Notes: generated by a model not told the origin, from the sequence alone. A DNA stretch of 64,000 nt from Cydia pomonella (GCF_033807575.1 NC_084703.1:682001-746000); one strand, 5' to 3'. Positions 31,286 to 42,094 are shown, numbered from the stretch's first letter. Numbers and translations are program-made.

Positions 31286-31675
31286 TTCTATACACTTATA
31301 TGAAAATTATAAATATACTAATATAAGTATTATATTTACAGAGATATAAGCCACTGTGCCATAACACTTTTCGTTCCTTCTGATTTTTGATCCAAGCCCC
31401 TCTACGGGTTAAAGAAGTTCACCTTACGATTCAAGTCAAAACCAAAATTGGGTTAAAATTAAGCATTCAAACGTTATCATTGGAAGTCTCTTTAAAGCCG
31501 CGTTTTAATATTCCCGCTGTATTCGTGCTTAATTTAAAAACTATTAAAAACTAACCAATATAAAGTCAAAAACTAATTTAAAGTCGCCCCGGGTCTTAAC
31601 AGCGTGAACTTCATAATTCCCTCAAACAGGATTACGGAGGGCCTATTCAGATACGGGGAATGTTATACCAATCTG
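31286..31675. other. no feature seen
   Basis: Unassigned AT-rich sequence. Confidence 0.4.
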
Positions 31676-31885
31676 ATGATGACCGGTCTGGCCTAGTCGG
31701 TTGCCTATGAAGCCGATGGCCCTGGGTTCGAATCCCGATCCTTCGAAATTTGTTCCTGAGTCGTGGATGTTTTCTATGTATGTAAGTCAAGCTGTATATA
31801 ATATATATTGTACCCACAACAGAAGCCTTCTTGAGCTTACCGTGAGACTTAGTCAATTTGTGTAAGAGTAAAAAAAAGAAATAAT
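31676..31885 (+). mobile_element. SINE-B, internally shortened
   Basis: The A box GACCGGTCTGGCCTAGTCGG and B box GGGTTCGAATCCCG are intact. The body is shortened (no CATTTATTCGTGTGATGAGC segment) but TGTTCCTGAGTCGTGGATG and CTTCTTGAGCTTACCGTG remain. Confidence 0.8.
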
Positions 31886-31964
31886 CTGACATTGATAGCG
31901 GAACGTTGCTTATGGCAATTTAACCTGGAATCAAAAAAATTCCGATGTTTTTTTTCAGGTCAGA

Positions 31965-32240
31965 TTTCGTCAGATTTAAACAAAAGACCGGTTGTTTTGC
32001 TGAAACCGAAGATTCAGTTTTGCACTAGTTTCGGCTAAACTTGTCCGAAACTTGAATTTTCTACCGAAACCTGCGAAGACCGAGACTGAAACTCTAGCCG
32101 GACCCAAACGATAATACAGTTTGGGTGTGGCCGAAAGGTCTAAGCTCGACAGTTTTACGGCTGAAACCGGACCTTCGGCCGAAACATGGCGGCGTTCTAC
32201 CGAAACGAGAACCGCAACTTCGGTAGTGCACTAAAAAAGT
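31965..32240. repeat. degenerate array of CCGAAAC words
   Basis: CCGAAAC, CTGAAAC, GCCGAAA and the reverse TTTCGGC recur about ten times without a fixed period. It is a decayed simple or tandem repeat. No coding claim. Confidence 0.5.
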
Positions 32241-32261
32241 TGTTTATGTTTTTTTTTAAAT

Positions 32262-32395
32262 ACTACGTCGGTGGCAAACAAGCATACGACCCGCCTGATG
32301 GTAAGCAGTCTCTGTAGCCTATGTACGCCTGCAACCCCAGAGGAGTTCCATGCGAACCTGACATCCCCCCCCTCGTTGAGCTCTGGTGTTTAGGT
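32262..32395 (-). mobile_element. SINE-A 3' fragment
   Basis: TACTACGTCGGTGGCAAACA, CCTGATGGTAAGCAGTCTCT and CCCCTCGTTGAGCTCTGG. The reversed A tail is at about 32251-32260. Confidence 0.75.
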
Positions 32396-32399
32396 CATG

Positions 32400-32617
32400 T
32401 TTAATTGAATCGCTCGCCCAATTAATTACTTAAAAAGTTGGTTGGAGAATGAGCTTGCTCGGAAAATCAGCGACAAACTAAATTACAACATACAACATAT
32501 AAAAACGCAAAAATGCGAATTTTCCCATAATAACACCTAGCTAGATCGATTCTTCGCCCCCGAAAACCCCGTTATAGCAAATTTCATCGAAATCGTTCGC
32601 CGTTACCGGGATCCCCG

Positions 32618-32648
<31 letters not shown>

Positions 32649-33241
32649 CAAGAATTGCTCGTTTAAATGTATAAAAAATAAATAAGAAATATAAGATAAT
32701 ACAGACTTATCTGGGTACCTGTACATTGTGATATGACTATTCATTTAATAAACCTTAATACAACCGCATACGGCCTACCATTAGTCAGTTCAGAGTGGCT
32801 GTTATTCTCGAACAATCAACTTAATAGCTCGTCCACGCCTAATGGCGCCATCTCGTTTAATAGTACTGAACTAAGTAACGGTCATTTCGCGGCAGTTTTC
32901 GTTTTACTACCACCTCGATAGATGGCGATGTGTTTCAGTAGTTTCATTACCATTACCATGAGTTTGCCGTGGACGTAACACGAGCCATATTCCATACTAT
33001 GTGAAACAATTGACTAGGTTATAATTTTTTTATAAGCCTTAATAACAGCCAAAGCCTTATTTAACTGTTATTAAAAAGAATACAGGATATGTTGTGAAAA
33101 ATACAGGTTGTATAAATTTGCTATCTTTTCCGGTCACCAAATAATCTAGTGCCCACGGATTTTCAAAATTAATTACGACAGAGTGGTGACACCTACCAGC
33201 GTAACTACATGTATATATATATCTTCAGTTACTAATCTCGA
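32400..33241. other. unassigned, with a short TA repeat
   Basis: A (TA)n run lies at about 32619-32648. Frames at 32733-32921 show no recognised motif. Confidence 0.4.
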
Positions 33242-33412
33242 GGCGCGAAGTATACATACATACATACATATAATCACGCCTATTTCCCGAAGGGGTAGGC
33301 AGAGACCACGGATTTCCATTTGCTACGATCCTGACATACCTCTTTCGCTTCCTTCACTTTCATGACATTCCTCATACACGCTCGTCGGTTTAGGGTGCTC
33401 TTGACCTGGTCT
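33242..33412 (-). repeat. dispersed repeat, ACCGACGAGCGTGTATGAGG type, inverted copy
   Basis: Preceded by a TACA microsatellite (33252-33270). The reverse complement matches 29640-29775. Confidence 0.65.
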
Positions 33413-33670
33413 TTTTTATTTTTTTCTTTCTTTCTTTTTTTTCTTTTTTTTTGGCGCGAAGTATAATGAAAAATATGGGTCTTACCACTTCACTTATTTA
33501 AATTTAAGGTGAAATGGGTAAGACTTTGAGGACTTATCAAGGTTAATTTTAAAAAGTCGAAAATAAAATATCCGCGGGCACATGATTGTTTCTGAGGTCA
33601 GAAAAGATAGCTAACGATCTAACTAATCTGTCATTTTGGTCACACTTTTGATATTTTACAGGTAATCTTG

Positions 33671-33803
33671 TACAGTCACCTACGATAATATACGAAGATC
33701 GCAAAAATATCTAACACTATATTATCTGTAGAGCCATAAGAGCGTGTTCCATATTTTTGCGGCCTTCGAAGAGTAACATATTATTGCAGGGAACTGTATA
33801 TTC
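33671..33803. mobile_element. weak TACAGT-type MITE
   Basis: TACAGTCACCTACGATAATA and ATATTATTGCAGGGAACTGTA pair imperfectly. TTCGAAGAG and GCAAAAATAT words are also inverted. Confidence 0.5.
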
Positions 33804-33839
33804 TAGATCTCTCTCATAGTTTGATTATAAGTACAAGAT

Positions 33840-33920
33840 TTTTTAAAATCTTTATTGCACATAAGAAAAAAACTGTACAAAAAGCGTGCTTAATGCCATA
33901 CGTACGAGCATAGACATTTT
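33840..33920 (-). mobile_element. LINE 3' tail
   Basis: TTTTTTAAAATCTTTATTGC and ACATAAGAAAAAAACTGTAC, the reversed form of the 3' end at 4683-4785. Confidence 0.6.
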
Positions 33921-33927
33921 GAAATAG

Positions 33928-34396
33928 CCATCTTTCGACACATGATTAAAACTTTTCGAACGCCATTTGATTTTGATCCTTATTCTTTCACTCATCCCCG
34001 AGGCAGAGGAAGGCCAAAAACGAGATGGCGAGACGACCTGGACTCATGTTGTGGTGACTGGCGGGAGCATGCACAGAGCCGTGACGAGTGGCGGAAAACA
34101 GGGGAGGCCTTTGCCCAGCAGTGGGACACAATGAAGGCTATCCAAAAAAAATCTTACACTGGTGTGTTAAATTTGTTAAATGCCAAAAAGTGCCGCCATT
34201 TTACCGGGCACAACCTAAAGATTATGCCGCCTTCGCTCGATCGAAACGATACTTCCGTACCTTTGGCCTTTGATGTATTAGATGGCGCCACTTTTTGATA
34301 TTTAACTTTAACACATATCAATAAAAGCGTAAGGATCAAAGTCAAACGGCGTTCTAAAAGTTTTAATCATGTGTCGAAAGATGGCTATTTCAAACT
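33928..34396. mobile_element. foldback unit enclosing a LINE C-terminal fragment
   Basis: The arms 33928-33990 and about 34332-34396 are inverted copies (ATCTTTCGACACATGATTAA / TTAATCATGTGTCGAAAGAT). The same arm pair occurs compactly at 58106-58229. Between the arms lies LINE coding sequence. Confidence 0.75.
33990..34143 (+). pseudogene. LINE reverse-transcriptase protein C-terminus, fragment
   Basis: One open frame reads PRGRGRPKTRWRDDLD, then WREHAQSRDEWRKTGEAFA and QQWD. The pattern RGRPxTRWxDDL...W...A.dR..W...GEAF.QQW is the conserved C-terminal tail of insect RTE-like endonuclease/reverse-transcriptase proteins. Only about 50 residues survive; catalytic domains are absent. It is enclosed by inverted repeats, suggesting capture by a foldback element. 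It is not functional. Confidence 0.75.
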
Positions 34397-34910
34397 ATCT
34401 TTGCTCATGTGTCAAAAAATGGCAGTAATTTTACTGTGCCTACAAATTTACTGTGCCTACAAACTTACGCCACTTTTTGATATTTAACAAATTTAACACA
34501 TATCAATAAAAGCGTAAGGATCAAATTCAAACGGTGTTCTAAAAGTTTTAATCATGTGTCGAAAGATGGCAGTAAATTTACTGTGGCTACAAACTTACGC
34601 CACTTTTTGACATTTAACAAATTTAACACATATCAATAAAAGCGTAAGGATCAAATTCAAAAGGCGTTCTAAAAGTTTTAATCATGTGTCGAAAGATGGC
34701 TATTTCAAACTATCTTTGCTCATGTGTCAAAAAATGGCAGTAAATTTACTGTGCCTACAAATTTACTGTGCCTACAAATTTACTGTGCCTACAAATTTAC
34801 TGTGCCTACAAATGTACTGTGCCTACAAATTTACTGTGCCTACAAATTTACTGTGCCTACAAATGTACTGTGCCTACAAATTTACTGTGGCTACAAATTT
34901 TTCTTTGACA
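34397..34910 (+). repeat. complex tandem array with 20-bp units
   Basis: From about 34736 to 34900 a 20-bp unit (ACTGTGCCTACAAATTTACT phase) is repeated about eight times with single-base variants (ATTT/ATGT, GCC/GGC). Upstream, a longer segment of about 120 bases (CACTTTTTGATATTTAAC, CACATATCAATAAAAGCGTA, GTTCTAAAAGTTTTAATCAT) is repeated three times. The plus-strand 91- and 74-codon frames are translations of the array (CLQIYCAYKFTVPTN) and not genes. Confidence 0.85.
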
Positions 34911-36587
34911 ATGCTCTATATCAAATTGTCTTTTGTACGAGTTTGTAGTGAGTTTACGTGAGGCCATGGTAAGGGCATAATTGAAATGAAGTAGAATAGT
35001 GAGAAGTCCGTTATAAATTTTCCGTTGTTTCGCTTCTTAATGAAATTAAAACTAAACGAAGAGAATAAAGCTAGAAGCAGCGAAGTTAACAGTACATACA
35101 TCATGCAATAAGGGAGATAAGTATTTATTACGAAAGTTAACACCAATGTCAAAAATTTAAATCGTAAAGACCTTCATGACTATTGACTATGTACATTGCC
35201 ATATTGGGACCGTGCGAAGTGCATGGTGGGGGTAAGTAAAGCGATCCCAGCGCATAAGGTGGTAAAAATTTGAACTAACTGCGGATGGCGTCTTTAACAT
35301 TTCGTACGATTATATGGCTCGAAATGAAACTTTGATTTACGATTACTCCTGAAATATTCATTTAAATTGTATGGTGTAAGGGACCATTGTAATCTGTATG
35401 AAATGCTTAATATAACTAACGTATTTATTTTGATAATTGTTAATAATGTATCCATGTAAATAGCTTTGCAAATGCCACATATTACGTGATCTTTTTCTAG
35501 AAGTTAAGAATGGATATAGTAAGTTATCCTTAAAAGATAGACATTTCACATCGAGGACTTTTTTGTAGACCTATGAATGAGAAACAACCCACCATACATT
35601 GTGTTGTTATAGCTCAAACGGATTAGGCAGCGTTTTCGATTAAAGCTCCTAGCCAGCGTGATTTTTTCCAACAACATCGTTATATTTCAAACAATTTACA
35701 CAAAATCTTAACAAGTTATATACTTAAGCCTTCCTCAAGAATCACTCTATTGATAGATGAAAGTCGTATGAAAATCCGTTCAGTAGTTTTTAGTTTTGGA
35801 GTAGTTTTATAAGATGTAGTGAATTGACGTTTTCCCCTAGAATTGCGGACACTAGGTTGCGTGACAGTCGTGCACGCTCCCGATACCTTCACAGGGTTCA
35901 TGTGAACACTAGCTGTAAAATGCTTTTTGTAAGACCTTATGTAAAACATAGACATACTGTTGTAGAAGATATATAGACATACATGCGACTGGCATTGCTG
36001 TTTAAACACGTGAGTGTAAACCGTAAATTTGATAAATGTAAAAAAAATGTTTATTGTTTGAAAATATAACTCTTTGTCTATTTGTAGGTAAGTACAATAT
36101 ATTTAGGTATCATGTGTATTTTAGGAATGGCGGCCGTTTGACAAATGTATGTCGAGCGTTTTTCTAATTTTAACCCTAGAAATTTATAAGTTACAATTTT
36201 CGTTTTCGTGTTAGAATATTACAAGACTTTCGATGTGCCCTCATTCGACAACAAAGCTATTCCACGCTTCAAATATTACCTTCGTGCAACTATTTACAGT
36301 AGGTTTTATCATTTTAGTCGCTTTCGTATCAATATTACGGAGGATAATCGAGACGGATATCTTTTAATATTATAGCGACGATTTTTTTATATTTTATTTT
36401 ATAATAGCGACTATGTAAACGAAAATCTCAGTTGTGTGCTCAATGATGAAAGTTTCCAAAAAAGATTCCAAAAGATTCAGACAACCTTATCCAAATGAGA
36501 CAAGTAAAAAATACTACAGGTACACGTGTACATCAGACAACATGAATCTACGTATAGATACACCACAACCGCCATACAAAACCTCTG
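34911..36587. other. unassigned stretch
   Basis: No gene or defined repeat supported. A minus-strand frame (35716-36009) and the frame at 36434-36580 show no recognised motifs. Confidence 0.35.
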
Positions 36588-36690
36588 TAATGCCTCTGGT
36601 GTTGCAGGCGTCCATAGGCTACGGTGACTGCTTACCATCAGGCGGGCCGTATGCTTGTTGGCCACCGTCGTGGTAATTAAAAAAAAATAC
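36588..36690 (+). mobile_element. SINE-A-like 3' fragment
   Basis: CCTCTGGTGTTGCAGGCGTC, GGTGACTGCTTACCATCAGG and TATGCTTGTTGGCCACCG with an A tail. Confidence 0.7.
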
Positions 36691-36861
36691 CATTGAGGGC
36701 CCAGTTTTTCAAACAAAAAGTGTATTCAAAAAGTCTTTTCAGGGTAATCCCATCATAAATAAAATTTGTACTCATTGTCAGAAAGATTAAAGCAACGCGA
36801 TTAATAAACAAAATTACTTTTCAGCCCTGCGGGCGGAAAGCGTCAACTTTGCTCCCGCTGC

Positions 36862-36956
36862 ACTACACGATGTAGTTGCAGGCGTACATAGGCTACGGAG
36901 ACTGCTTACCATCAGGCGGGCCGTATGCTTGTTTGCCACCGACGTAGTATAAAAAA
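36862..36956 (+). mobile_element. SINE-A 3' fragment with ATA tail
   Basis: GCAGGCGTACATAGGCTACG to GCCACCGACGTAGTATAAAA followed by (AAT)n. Confidence 0.75.
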
Positions 36957-37140
36957 TAATAATAATAATGTTTCCGCTTTCCGCCTCCGTCGAGTAGAAA
37001 AATAATATGCGCACCACGGGATAAAACGTAGGACATTCCATCCCGTGTGTTTGCCACCCTCGCCTTCGGGAATCTTCGGCTCGGGTAACAATTTTACATG
37101 CGGCACGCGATTTCCTACTTTTCTTCCCTTGGGACACAAA
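36957..37140 (-). repeat. GC-richer dispersed repeat fragment
   Basis: The minus strand reads CCCAAGGGAAGAAAAGTAGG, CGAAGATTCCCGAAGGCGAG, GTGGCAAACACACGGGATGG. A different repeat from SINE-A, adjoining it. Two overlapping minus-strand frames are open but have no recognised domain. Confidence 0.4.
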
Positions 37141-37485
37141 TAACTATTGCATATCTATATCTACTATACTTTTTGAGATAGCAGGAACTTTCTGTATGTC
37201 CTCTATCCTCTACCTAATTAGGTACTGTTAATTAAAAGAAATGAGTAATTACTCCAATATGTGCTAATTTAGTCGAATATATTTCTATATATATTATAGA
37301 ATATGTAACGGGTAAAGTAAGTATAAAACTGTTTATGCACTGTTTATTCTAAATCACAGGTTTGCCTACTTAGGAAACAGACCTTCTGGTTTACTTTTAA
37401 GAATCCTTTTGTACATGTTTGCTTATGAAATTAGTTTTAAGAATTCTTTTGTACAAGTTTGTTTATGAATTAAATTTATTACTAT

Positions 37486-37498
<13 letters not shown>

Positions 37499-37539
<41 letters not shown>
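37499..37539. repeat. (TA)n microsatellite
   Basis: About twenty uninterrupted TA units preceded by an A run. Confidence 0.95.
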
Positions 37540-37541
<2 letters not shown>

Positions 37542-37659
37542 TACCTCGGTCCACCTGCACTGCGGCACGGGCAACGCGGGCAAGGTCTGCGCTCTTCGGA
37601 ATATCCACATCTCCACATCGCTGCTCGTCTTCTAGTTAAATGCTTGCATTCCACCACAA

Positions 37660-38205
37660 ATATATACTAAAATTTACTTAAAATACACAACTATATTGTA
37701 AGCTGTATTATTTATACAAAATCGTTATTGTTTATGAATTTTATGATTCTATCTCCGGGTACAAAGTTAGTTTGCGATTGACATGGCACTTAGCACGATC
37801 AAAATAAAGTTAATTGGTATTTAAAGATAAAATGTCCATAAAAAGATATAGGCAAAAACTTAAGAAATGCTTAAAGTAAAAACGCATGGGTATAATAAAC
37901 GTCATTTACAATTAAAAGTCCAATAATTATTCTGCAAGTAGGTATAAGGGCTAGCAACTATTTATTTAAATACATAATCTACATGAAAATTCACTTAGTG
38001 GACAGTAGTAATCAAATGTCTTAACTTAGTAAGTAAACTTAAGTTATATAATATTCAATTATGTATGTATACTCTTAGCCGCCCAGAGACCTATAAAAAG
38101 GTGTACCATTCGATTATAATTTGAATCTTCATTTTATCAAATCAAAACTGCATTTACTCGTATTTTGGCATATTTTGATGTCTGCCTTAGTGTCTAAATG
38201 AGTTA
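37660..38205. other. unassigned AT-rich stretch
   Basis: CGCCCAGAGACCTATAAAAA (about 38081-38100) is shared with about 59020-59040. Otherwise nothing seen. Confidence 0.4.
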
Positions 38206-38765
38206 TTCGCGAATATGGAGTGTGGAATTAAGAGGAGTGACATCTCTTATGGTAGAACTGTTGCAAAAGTATCCAGCTGTTAGCTATAAATAATAGTTCC
38301 AAATCTCTCCAGAGTAGCGCTAGAGTAGCTAAGAACCTAGGCGCTACTGACGGAGTGAAGTGCGCTGTCTATGATTTGATTTTTTTGTTCAAGTATTCTA
38401 GGTATTGTAGCGCCACCTATTTAAGGTTTTTTGATGACACTTTTTGGTACATGGAGATTTATTTCCTTTATCCACCTTCCGTATTCGCGAACGTTTGCGT
38501 TATGGAGTGTGGAATTAAAAGGAGTGAAATCTCTTATGGCAGAACTGTTGCAAAAGTTTCCAGCTGCAGCTATAATAATAGTTCCAAAACTCTCCAGAGT
38601 AACGCTAGAGTAGCTGAGAACCTAGGCGTTATTGACGGTGTGAAGTGCGCTGTCTATCATTTGTTTTTTTGTTCAAGTATTCTAGGTATTGTAGCGCCAC
38701 CTATTTAAGGTTTGATGACCCTTTTTGGTACATGGAGATTTAATTCCTTACCTCCACCTTCCATA
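38206..38765 (+). repeat. C repeat, two tandem copies
   Basis: Two head-to-tail units of about 280 bp share GGAGTGTGGAATTAA, AGTAGCTAAGAACCTAGGCG and TATTGTAGCGCCACCTATTT. Single inverted copies lie at 43074-43343 and 52038-52950. The tandem pair probably arose by local duplication. Confidence 0.75.
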
Positions 38766-38784
38766 GTTTGCGTAACTTTATATA

Positions 38785-39062
38785 TACAGTCAAAAGATTT
38801 AATTCGCGACTCATTTCGTACCTTATCACAGTGACAAATAACACGAAAGTCGCTAGAGACCTCATACTATTCTCACTGTGGCAAGGTACAAAATGGATAC
38901 TCCAGCGAACACTGTCTATGACCGTAATATGATAAGATTCATGTACTAGCCGTGTCTTATCCAACCTCCAACCTCGACATTGGCAGAATCATCAACACCT
39001 TGATGGAGCCATAACACGAAAAATTTATTAATTGAGGCCACAAATTAAATCTTTTGACTGTA
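38785..39062. mobile_element. TACAGTC-type MITE (278 bp)
   Basis: TACAGTCAAAAGATTTAATT and AATTAAATCTTTTGACTGTA are exact inverted ends. It is non-coding. Confidence 0.85.
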
Positions 39063-39408
39063 CATCTCGAGTATGACCGACATACATAGAAAGCAAGTTA
39101 CGCACACGTTAGCCATTGTCAGTTTAAACTGGTGACAGCTGTAAAGGTAAAAAAACACTGCAAAAGTATCTGTCAATCACAAAGTAACCGTAAACACAGA
39201 ATTTAAAAAACCCGTCAAGTTACCGTCGACTTGGATTGTTGGAATAGCACTGCCATTGGCAATGAAAGGATTATCTACTGGACAAGAGTTCTGATTATCG
39301 GAACATGTCGATAATGTGATCGTGGTGTGGACATAGCTGAGTGAACCGTGTGATATCTTATAGCTATAAACGAGCAATTCTTGTATATATATGTATATAT
39401 ATAATAAT

Positions 39409-40112
39409 AAGCATGTCGTTCTATTACACAAACCGACTACAAACACCGACACAACCAAGTAGCAGCCATCATCCATCAATACCTCGCAGTTAAGTACCAA
39501 CTCATAAATAACAGGACACCTTATTACAAATATACTCCGGAAACAGTATTAGAAACGACTGAACACAAACTGTATTGGGACAGAACTATTATAACCGACA
39601 AAACAGTTCATTACAACAGACCGGACATTACACTACACGCTAAAGCTGCAAAAATTGTATATCTTATTGACATAGCGGTCCCCAATACGCATAATCTTGT
39701 GTCCACTCATACCGAGAAAATCAGCAAATACACCGATTTGACCATAGAAATCAAAAACCAATGGAAAGTAAGCACAGTTAAAACTGTTCCGTACCCCTAG
39801 TGTAACTTTGATCGACATCATAACGTGACGAACGCGTTTGCGTTAAGTCTCATTTTGTATAGGATTTTGAGTTTCCAAAACGTCCCGCTTGGCGCGCTCT
39901 TTCTAAATCCAATACAAAATGAGACTAAACGCAAACGCGTACGTCACGTTTCGAAATCGAATTTATTTACACTAGGGGTACCGATTGTAATATCGTCCAC
40001 AGGCGTAATTCCCCGCACTCTGCACACTAGTCTAAAAACTCTTGAAGTACACCCACTTACATACATACTTCTACAAAAAGTGATCATGAACACTTCAAAT
40101 TCCTATCTTTAG
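39409..40112 (+). pseudogene. LINE C-terminal endonuclease-like domain, split by a MITE
   Basis: An open frame from after TAA at about 39406 reads YKHRHNQVAAIIHQYLA, LYWDRTIITD, VHYNRPDITL, VYLIDIAVPNTHN, HTEKISKYTDLTIEIK. The PD ... (L)ID ... EK..KY series resembles the PD-(D/E)xK restriction-like endonuclease at the C-terminus of R2/R4-type non-LTR elements. The frame stops at a TAG inside an inserted MITE (39792-39980) and resumes at 39984 with IVISSTGVIPRTLHTSLK to a natural stop at 40110-40112. The 3-bp duplication CCG flanks the MITE, and removal of MITE plus one CCG restores the frame exactly. The N-terminal reverse transcriptase is missing. It is a dead fragment. The clade is inferred. 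Confidence 0.7.
39792..39980. mobile_element. MITE TACCCCTAGTGTAA, copy 1
   Basis: TACCCCTAGTGTAA and TTACACTAGGGGTA are perfect inverted ends with CCG direct repeats outside (39789-39791, 39981-39983). Interior arms GCGTTTGCGTTAAGTCTCAT and ATGAGACTAAACGCAAACGC also pair. It is 189 bp. Second copy at 47628-47813. Confidence 0.9.
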
Positions 40113-40233
40113 AACAGTAGGATCTTAAATTCCATCATCGTTTGGCCAAAAGCCCGCGATTATGGAAGTAAAATCACCTCCATTTAGGAGAGAAAAACAA
40201 AGTAAAAAAAATATAATAATAATAATAATCATT

Positions 40234-40569
40234 GTAGCCAATAAGCCTGACATCGTGATAATAGATCAATCGCAACGCCGGGCCGTGCTCGTCGACATCA
40301 CCATCCCCCATGATGAGAATCTCGTGAAAGCCGAGAAGGACAAGTCCAGTAAGTACCTAGACTTGGCTTACGAGATAACCGCCATGTGGGATGTTGATTC
40401 GACGATCATTGTTCCGATAGTCGTTTCAGCGAACGGTCTCATAGCGAAGAGTCTCGACCGACACCTTGAGAGATTCTCGCTAGGTGGTTGGATCAAGGGT
40501 CAGATGCAGAAGGTGGTGATCTTGGATACGGCGCGGATAATCCGGCGGTTCCTCTCCCTGCGGTCCTGA
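40234..40569 (+). pseudogene. second LINE C-terminal endonuclease-like domain, different family
   Basis: The uninterrupted frame NKPDIVIIDQSQRRAVLVD, ITIPHDENLVKAEKDK, KYLDLAYEI, IVPIVVSANGLIAKSLDRHL, GWIKGQMQKVVILDTARI ends at TGA. It has the same KPD...VDI...K...KY.DL layout as the preceding fragment but a different sequence, with the long C-terminal helix region after GWIKGQMQK. The 5' end is lost at an ATA/AAT microsatellite (40211-40229). Composition is less AT-rich than the neighbouring LINE. It is non-autonomous. Confidence 0.7.
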
Positions 40570-40808
40570 CCACCAATTACTAAACTAAATATAACTTGCA
40601 TTTTCGTAACTATTTAATAACAAACTTAAATTTTTTTCTTACATATTATTTTTATTGAGAAATCTTGTACTAAAAAATACTATGGGCACATTAATCAGAA
40701 AATCTGAGCAAAGTATTCGATAGCTAATTAACAAATAAATTAACAGCCAGATAAAACTACCTTAAGTTGTAAAGATATCTACCAGTTAAACTTATTTGAA
40801 ACTATTAA
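40570..40808. other. LINE 3' UTR and AT-rich spacer
   Basis: Follows the LINE stop codon. No further feature seen. Confidence 0.4.
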
Positions 40809-41865
40809 GGGGTGTAGTGGAGTGTTCCGAATGTATATTAACCTCCGCAATCTCTTCCTTAGTGGCTCCAAGTAGCTGTAGTCACAGCGGCCACACCCCG
40901 GACAACCACGTCAGTGGGCTAAACCTATGGAAGGGGACTACATCTGCGAACATCTGCAGGGTAGTTAACGGATGATTCCCGTATAATAAAGTCTACATCT
41001 ATATATAACTAACCTTTAGATATTGATGTAGCGAGGTAATGCGGAAAACCTTATAGGGCGCTCGTCAGAATCCACTTAGTGACCCGCGGCCTTTCCGCTG
41101 CATCCCGACCTCTGCCGATCGTACCGGTTCACCGGTCCATTGGACCCCAGAGGAGGGGACGAGAGAAGTGGACTTGCACCCGCGCAACTGCTCGTCCACT
41201 ATAAACAAGTTCACGCGCAGATGACCCTAGCTATTCTTTTCTGGACTGGAGCTTACAAAAGCCCTGCGGCGATGGGGTGTTGGCGGTGGGGCTGAGGTAT
41301 CGATGTACCGAGGCCTTAGTTGACACCCTACACGTAGGCGGCCAGGAGAGAGTGGTCGCTCACAGAGTCGACTGAAGCGGGACTCTGAGTTCGGCAGCAC
41401 AACTGGCGACAAAGCAGCCCTTTTTAGGATCGCTCTGCTTTCCTCTGCACGGAGGAGGGGCCTAGAAAAGGTGGCCCAAAAATAGTCCGCTTCTCCATCC
41501 ACCTAGGCGCTTAACCGCGGGCGTTTGGGCATCGATTAAATGCGGTCGAAATGTACAGAAAATTAAGGGAAAAGTAGGAATTAAGAGACAACTTTGTATA
41601 GCAACCTGGAATGTGCGAACTTTACTGGACAATGATCGCAACCTGTGTCCGGAAAGAAAAACAGCTCTGATTGCGAGGGAGTTGGCTAGATACAAAGTCG
41701 ACGTTCAACGCAGCTGGCCAACTTTATTGTCACGCGTGCAATAGAGTATTTAAGACCAAGTTCGGCCTGGCCAGCCACATTAGGGCTCACGCTAGACAAC
41801 GTCCATAATGTGTTTATTTGGGGTCGCCGTCATCGAAAACGATGAGGAGGACTATAGTACTATAG
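40809..41865 (+). mobile_element. internally deleted LINE
   Basis: A GC-rich 5' leader (about 40809-41540) is followed by a reading frame (41541-41703) with QLCIATWNVRTLL and CPERKTALIARELARYK, the start of an APE-type endonuclease domain (ATWNVRTL motif). At about 41704-41712 the sequence jumps, in another frame, to the extreme C-terminus: CHACNRVFKTKFGLASHIRAH, a C2H2 zinc finger (C-x2-C-x12-H-x3-H, from 41728), then a stop at 41806-41808. A 3' UTR with GGTCGCCGTCATCGAAAACG follows. Most of the endonuclease and the whole reverse transcriptase are gone. The 5' leader and 3' end are kept, the layout expected of a non-autonomous partner mobilised in trans. Confidence 0.7.
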
Positions 41866-42094
41866 TTATAGCTGAAGATTTTTTTTTTTGAAGATTGTTA
41901 AACGCCAGCGATGACTTTATTCGCCAGATAAGTGGCAAGTAGCTTATTCAGGACCTTACTTAGACATTGCGAAACAGACTAAATACATATATTAAACCGA
42001 GTTACTTACGTTTATAAAGATTGTTAGACATGTTTCGCTCCATAACGAGTAGAATTTCCATAGCGCACGCGTTAAGGTGGTGTTAGAGTTTGTC
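41866..42094. other. no feature seen
   Basis: Unassigned. Confidence 0.4.

Noticed and set aside
34740..34900. possible CRISPR-like direct repeats
   Set aside because: The units are contiguous with no spacers and lie in a eukaryotic transposon context.
34686..34961. 91-codon plus-strand frame with a repeated CLQIYCAYKFTVPTN pattern
   Set aside because: It is the direct translation of a 20-bp tandem array. Overlapping frames show the same periodicity, so it is not a protein gene.
38355..38708. 117-codon plus-strand frame with internally repeated peptide words
   Set aside because: It spans the two tandem C-repeat units, and the internal repetition is the DNA repeat itself.
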